From contig CAKPAK010000029.1 in the NCBI GenBank assembly GCA_934132915.1, positions 1 to 18,331 of the forward strand: a DNA stretch of 18,331 nucleotides. Reading direction: 5' to 3'. Both the position numbers and the translations under genes were made by a program. Positions 14,070 to 18,331 of this stretch are shown here, one piece after another. Each line of letters starts with the position of its first letter. Within the stretch, counting starts at the first letter, position 1. A model generated the notes under the pieces. That model had not been told where the DNA came from, did no database searches, and saw only the letters and a program-made list of their open reading frames with translations. The stretch is from an uncultured Bacilli bacterium. GTDB taxonomy: Bacteria; Bacillota_I; Bacilli_A; RF39; UBA660.

Positions 14070-15065
14070 ATGATATCGGAAAGAGAAAATCAGATTTTAA
14101 GAATCATTGTTGAAGAATACATTAAAACAGCAAAGCCAGTCAGTTCTTCTCATATCTGTAAGAATATCAAATGCTCTAGTGCAACCGTTCGTAATGAAAT
14201 GGTGTATTTAGAGGATCTCGGATATTTAGAGAAAAACCACTTTGCCTCAGGAAGAATTCCTAGTGAAAAGGGATACAAATATTATGTTGATAATTTAATG
14301 CAACCGAAAAATATGACGGGCGAAGATATGCTAAAACTACAAACGATTTTTAAAAACCAATCTCTTGATTTATCTGATACCATAAAAAAAAGTATCGAAA
14401 TTGTTTCAGAAATCACCAATTATACCTCTATAGTATTAGGAACAAGTGCAAAAGCAAATCGTTTAAAGCAAGTTGAAGTAGTTCCTCTAGAAGAAAATAA
14501 AATCCTAACAATTGTCATTACCGATAAAGGAATTGTTGAACACAAAAATTTATACTTACCAAGCACCATTTCAACTACTGATATAAGAAAAACAGTAGAA
14601 CTCATTAATAAACTAGTTGTAGGAACACCAATTAATGAAATTTCCGAAAAACTAGAATATGAAGTAAAACCAATTATTGGTAAGTATGTAAAACAACATG
14701 AAGTTTTATACAATGCTTTCTATGATGCTTTCTCTGAATTTACGAGTAGCAATAATGAAGTGCATTTTGTCGGGAAGAATAATTTTCTAAAGCAGCCAGA
14801 ATTTTCCAATATTGAAAAAGTAAAAGAAATTCTTTCTAGATTTGAAGATGTGCGTTCGATTAAAGAAGAAGAAAATAATGGTATTCATATCTATATTGGA
14901 AGTGAATCAGAGATTACAAGTGATACCTCTGTTGTAAAGACCAAATATAATGTCAACGGAGAAGAGGGAACAATTGCAATTGTAGGACCAAAAAGAATGG
15001 AATATGATAAAGTAGTGAGTCTACTAGATTATATCAAAAGTCATTTAGGAGGCGGAAATGAGTAA
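14070..15065 (+). CDS. hrcA: Heat-inducible transcription repressor HrcA
   Basis: The 331-residue protein is a typical HrcA. The N-terminal winged helix (1-75) contains VEEYIKTAKPVSSSHIC, the recognition segment CSSATVRNEM (35-44), LEDLGYLEKNH and SGRIPSEKGYKYYVD. A GAF-like sensing/dimerisation part covers about 95-325, ending in IAIVGPKRMEYDKVVSLLDYI. HrcA binds CIRCE and represses chaperone genes; chaperonin GroEL normally keeps it active. Here it would bind the two CIRCE-like sites directly upstream and thus control itself, grpE, dnaK and perhaps dnaJ. AAAGGAGG lies 8 nt before the ATG. Its last codons overlap grpE by 8 nt (ATGAGTAA), and the grpE ribosome binding site AGGAGG lies inside its reading frame. 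Length and motifs are normal. Confidence 0.97.
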   Translation: MISERENQILRIIVEEYIKTAKPVSSSHICKNIKCSSATVRNEMVYLEDLGYLEKNHFASGRIPSEKGYKYYVDNLMQPKNMTGEDMLKLQTIFKNQSLDLSDTIKKSIEIVSEITNYTSIVLGTSAKANRLKQVEVVPLEENKILTIVITDKGIVEHKNLYLPSTISTTDIRKTVELINKLVVGTPINEISEKLEYEVKPIIGKYVKQHEVLYNAFYDAFSEFTSSNNEVHFVGKNNFLKQPEFSNIEKVKEILSRFEDVRSIKEEENNGIHIYIGSESEITSDTSVVKTKYNVNGEEGTIAIVGPKRMEYDKVVSLLDYIKSHLGGGNE

Positions 15066-15699
15066 GCATAAAAATCATCACGAAAAAGAAATTTTGGATG
15101 AACAATTAGAAAAAGAAATAGGAAGGAAAGAAGAATTCAAAGAAGAAAAGGCAACCCAAGAAATTAAATCAGAAAAAAAAGAATGTCAATGCCATAAAGA
15201 AAAAGAGCATGAAGAACAACTAGAAAAAGATTTAGAAGAAAAAAACAAGCAAATAGAAGGATTAAACCAACGAATAGGTTCCTTGCAAGAAGCACTTTTA
15301 AGAAATCAAGCAGAACTTCAAAATTATAAAAGAAGAAAAGAAGAAGAAAGCGAGAAAGTATTAAAATACAAAAATGAAGAGCTAATTCGTGAATTATTAA
15401 CCATCGTAGATAACTTTGAGCGAGCAATCAAGATGGATGATAATGACTTATCCGATGAAGTATCAAAATTCTTAACGGGATTTAAATTGATTTATACAAC
15501 AACCATCGGTATTTTAAATAAATTTGAAGTCAAAGAAATCCAAGCAGAAGGAATAGAGTTTGATCCAGAGTATCATCATGCAGTCCTAACTGACCATGAT
15601 GAGACCAAACCTGCTGGTGTCATTTTAGAAGTATTACAAAAAGGTTATACTTATAAAGATAGAGTAATAAGACCAGCGATGGTAAAGGTAAATGAATAA
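15058..15699 (+). CDS. grpE: Nucleotide exchange factor GrpE
   Basis: GrpE is the dimeric exchange factor that releases ADP from DnaK. The 213-residue protein has a long, very charged N-terminal region (1-65), a coiled-coil helix (about 55-105, with LRNQAELQNYKRRKEEE), and the C-terminal family core. That core includes ELIRELLTIVDNFERAIK and the signature-like PAGVILEVLQKGYTYKDRVIRPAMVKV. The N-terminal part is longer and more Lys/Glu-rich than in many GrpE proteins and holds an unusual Cys/His cluster (C43, C45, H46, H51, with H4, H7, H8). The start overlaps hrcA by 8 nt, which suggests translational coupling. The stop lies inside the ribosome binding site of the next gene. Confidence 0.96.
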   Translation: MSKHKNHHEKEILDEQLEKEIGRKEEFKEEKATQEIKSEKKECQCHKEKEHEEQLEKDLEEKNKQIEGLNQRIGSLQEALLRNQAELQNYKRRKEEESEKVLKYKNEELIRELLTIVDNFERAIKMDDNDLSDEVSKFLTGFKLIYTTTIGILNKFEVKEIQAEGIEFDPEYHHAVLTDHDETKPAGVILEVLQKGYTYKDRVIRPAMVKVNE

Positions 15700-15709
15700 G
15701 GAGATATAA

Positions 15710-15937
15710 ATGAATCAAGAAAAAATTAGAAATATCATTTATATTGTAGTAGCGATCCTACTATCTTATCTTGCTATTCGCTTTATGCTATGGGCACTAC
15801 CATTTATTTTAGTAGCCTTGCTTGCTTATTTCATTTATGAAAAATTAAAGACAAGTAACAGCAATAAAGAGGAAAATAGTAAGAAGAAAAAGAAAAAAAT
15901 CGTCATTATTGACGAAGAGAGTCATGATAATAAATAA
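15710..15937 (+). CDS. Small membrane protein of unknown function inserted in the dnaK operon
   Basis: The 75-residue protein has a short N-terminus (MNQEKIRN) and a hydrophobic region at 9-43, either one long or two closely packed membrane segments split around R24. A polar, Ser/Asn/Lys-rich stretch ends in a run of basic residues (58-63), followed by IVIIDEESHDNK. I recognise no family. It is a real gene: AAGGAGAT sits 6 nt upstream, it begins 10 nt after grpE and ends 18 nt before dnaK, and the coding frame is intact. By the positive-inside rule the basic tail is probably cytoplasmic. Its placement means that it is heat-inducible with grpE and dnaK; a link to the membrane or to chaperone recruitment is only a guess. 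It has no J-domain or HPD motif. Confidence 0.8.
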   Translation: MNQEKIRNIIYIVVAILLSYLAIRFMLWALPFILVALLAYFIYEKLKTSNSNKEENSKKKKKKIVIIDEESHDNK

Positions 15938-15949
15938 AAGGAAAGGTGA

Positions 15950-17788
<1,839 letters not shown>

Positions 17789-17795
17789 TAGAAAC

Positions 17796-17825
17796 AAGTT
17801 CTAGGTAACTAGAACTTCTTCTTTT
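17796..17825 (+). terminator. Intrinsic terminator (possibly partial) after dnaK
   Basis: AAGTTCTAG (17796-17804) and CTAGAACTT (17809-17817) form a perfect 9-bp stem with a GTAA tetraloop, followed by CTTCTTTT. It begins 8 nt after the dnaK stop. It could reduce or end read-through into dnaJ. Confidence 0.85.
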
Positions 17826-17842
17826 AAAAGCGAAAAAGTGGT

Positions 17843-17903
17843 GTCAAAAAATCTACATTTAGATAAAAATGAGACCAAAAATTCGGATTTAAATAAAAAA
17901 TTA
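17843..17903. repeat. Imperfect 30-bp tandem repeat upstream of dnaJ
   Basis: Two units of period 30 begin at 17843 and 17873. Both share G-x-C followed by an A-run, ATTTA and a second A-run, with about 21 of 27 aligned bases identical. The first unit contains the small palindrome ATCTA-CATT-TAGAT (17851-17864). The region is A-rich, so part of the similarity may be compositional. No convincing promoter for dnaJ is visible in it. Confidence 0.3.
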
Positions 17904-17927
17904 GAAATTTAGAAAGTAGGAATAAAG

Positions 17928-18331
17928 ATGGAGAAAAAAGATTATTATGAAGTCTTAGGCGTCTCTAAAGATGCATCGGATGCGGAAATAAAGTCTGCTT
18001 TTCGTAAACTGGCAAAAAAATATCACCCAGATGTATCGAAAGAACCAAATGCTGCAGAAAAATTTAAGGAATGTCAAGAAGCCTATGCCGTATTATCGGA
18101 TCCAAACAAAAGAAAGCAATATGATCAATTTGGGCACGCTGCCTTTGAACAAGGTGCAGGCGGTGCTGGAGGATTTAGCAACTTTGATTTTGGTGATATG
18201 TCCGATATTTTTGAAGACTTATTTGGAGGAATGGGTGGATTTGGTGGATTCTCAGGATTTACGCAATCGGGATCGAGAAGAAGCTCTAATGGTCCAAGAA
18301 AAGGAAATGACGTATTATACAGAATGACCAT
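17928..18331 (+). CDS. dnaJ: Chaperone protein DnaJ, 3'-truncated by the window edge
   Basis: The first 134 residues of a DnaJ co-chaperone are present. The J-domain (1-70) has [13 protein letters not shown], the DnaK-activating HPD tripeptide (33-35), and [20 protein letters not shown] Gly/Phe-rich region (about 75-120) with [10 protein letters not shown] follows, then [11 protein letters not shown], where the first beta domain of a type I DnaJ begins. The zinc-finger and C-terminal domains lie outside. ATG 17928 is preceded by AGTAGGA at 6 nt. It lies 139 nt after dnaK, behind a terminator-like hairpin, so its expression may be lower than or separate from dnaK. Confidence 0.96.
   Translation, partial: MEKKDYYEVLGVSKDASDAEIKSAFRKLAKKYHPDVSKEPNAAEKFKECQEAYAVLSDPNKRKQYDQFGHAAFEQGAGGAGGFSNFDFGDMSDIFEDLFGGMGGFGGFSGFTQSGSRRSSNGPRKGNDVLYRMT

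Noticed and set aside
15164..15427. Minus-strand 87-codon hydrophobic frame inside grpE
   Set aside because: It is the complement of Lys/Glu-rich coiled-coil codons and has no independent support.
18031..18327. A 98-codon plus-strand frame and an opposite-strand frame at the window end
   Set aside because: Both are shadows of the dnaJ frame, which shows the J-domain and Gly/Phe region clearly.

Overview
The window looks like a gut-type, low-GC Bacillota chromosome segment. It is strongly AT-rich, has A-rich AAGGAGG-type ribosome binding sites, SigA-like promoters (often with an extended -10 TGnTATAAT), A/T-rich hairpin-plus-T-tract terminators, a Gram-positive-type DnaK and HrcA, and a SpoVS protein from the endospore-forming lineage. 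TGG encodes Trp and long reading frames end normally at TAA, TAG or TGA, so the standard bacterial code applies and this is not a code-4 Mycoplasma. A deep Bacilli / Erysipelotrichia / RF39-like group is my best guess; that placement is inference.

Layout. (1) 1-1926: the 3' nine-tenths of pnp (polynucleotide phosphorylase) and a weak terminator. (2) 1927-5456: a compact co-directional operon, map - trmR - trhP1 - trhP2. Methionine aminopeptidase leads three genes that look like the tRNA wobble-uridine 5-hydroxylation/5-methoxylation set (B. subtilis yrrMNO). A palindrome overlaps its promoter, and a bidirectional hairpin ends it. (3) 5455-7215, minus strand: a membrane-anchored peptidoglycan/polysaccharide deacetylase with three Ig-like repeats, followed by spoVS. 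(4) 7216-9950: a divergent promoter region and a large secreted, CnaB-containing, possibly pilin/adhesin-type surface protein. (5) 10141-11722: a monocistronic aldehyde dehydrogenase with an operator-like palindrome. (6) 11769-12776: a winged-helix plus metallophosphoesterase protein. (7) 12886-13974: an unrecognised 315-residue protein. (8) 13982-18331: the heat-shock operon hrcA - grpE - small membrane protein - dnaK - (terminator) - dnaJ, running off the window. Its promoter is bracketed by two diverged CIRCE elements.

No intergenic stretch exceeds 300 bases. The longest are 9951-10221 (terminator plus ald promoter/operator), 7216-7439 (two divergent promoters and a 9-bp direct repeat) and 12777-12967 (inverted repeats and a promoter). 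I see no tRNA or rRNA genes, CRISPR array, insertion sequence or prophage.

Most of the window is housekeeping. The points most worth a second look are the small membrane protein inserted between grpE and dnaK, the paired noncanonical CIRCE sites, the surface protein (paired cysteines, thioester-like N-terminus lacking its usual Gln, no LPXTG), the wHTH-phosphoesterase fusion, and several operator-like palindromes. I do not see a convincing new defence or mobile system.
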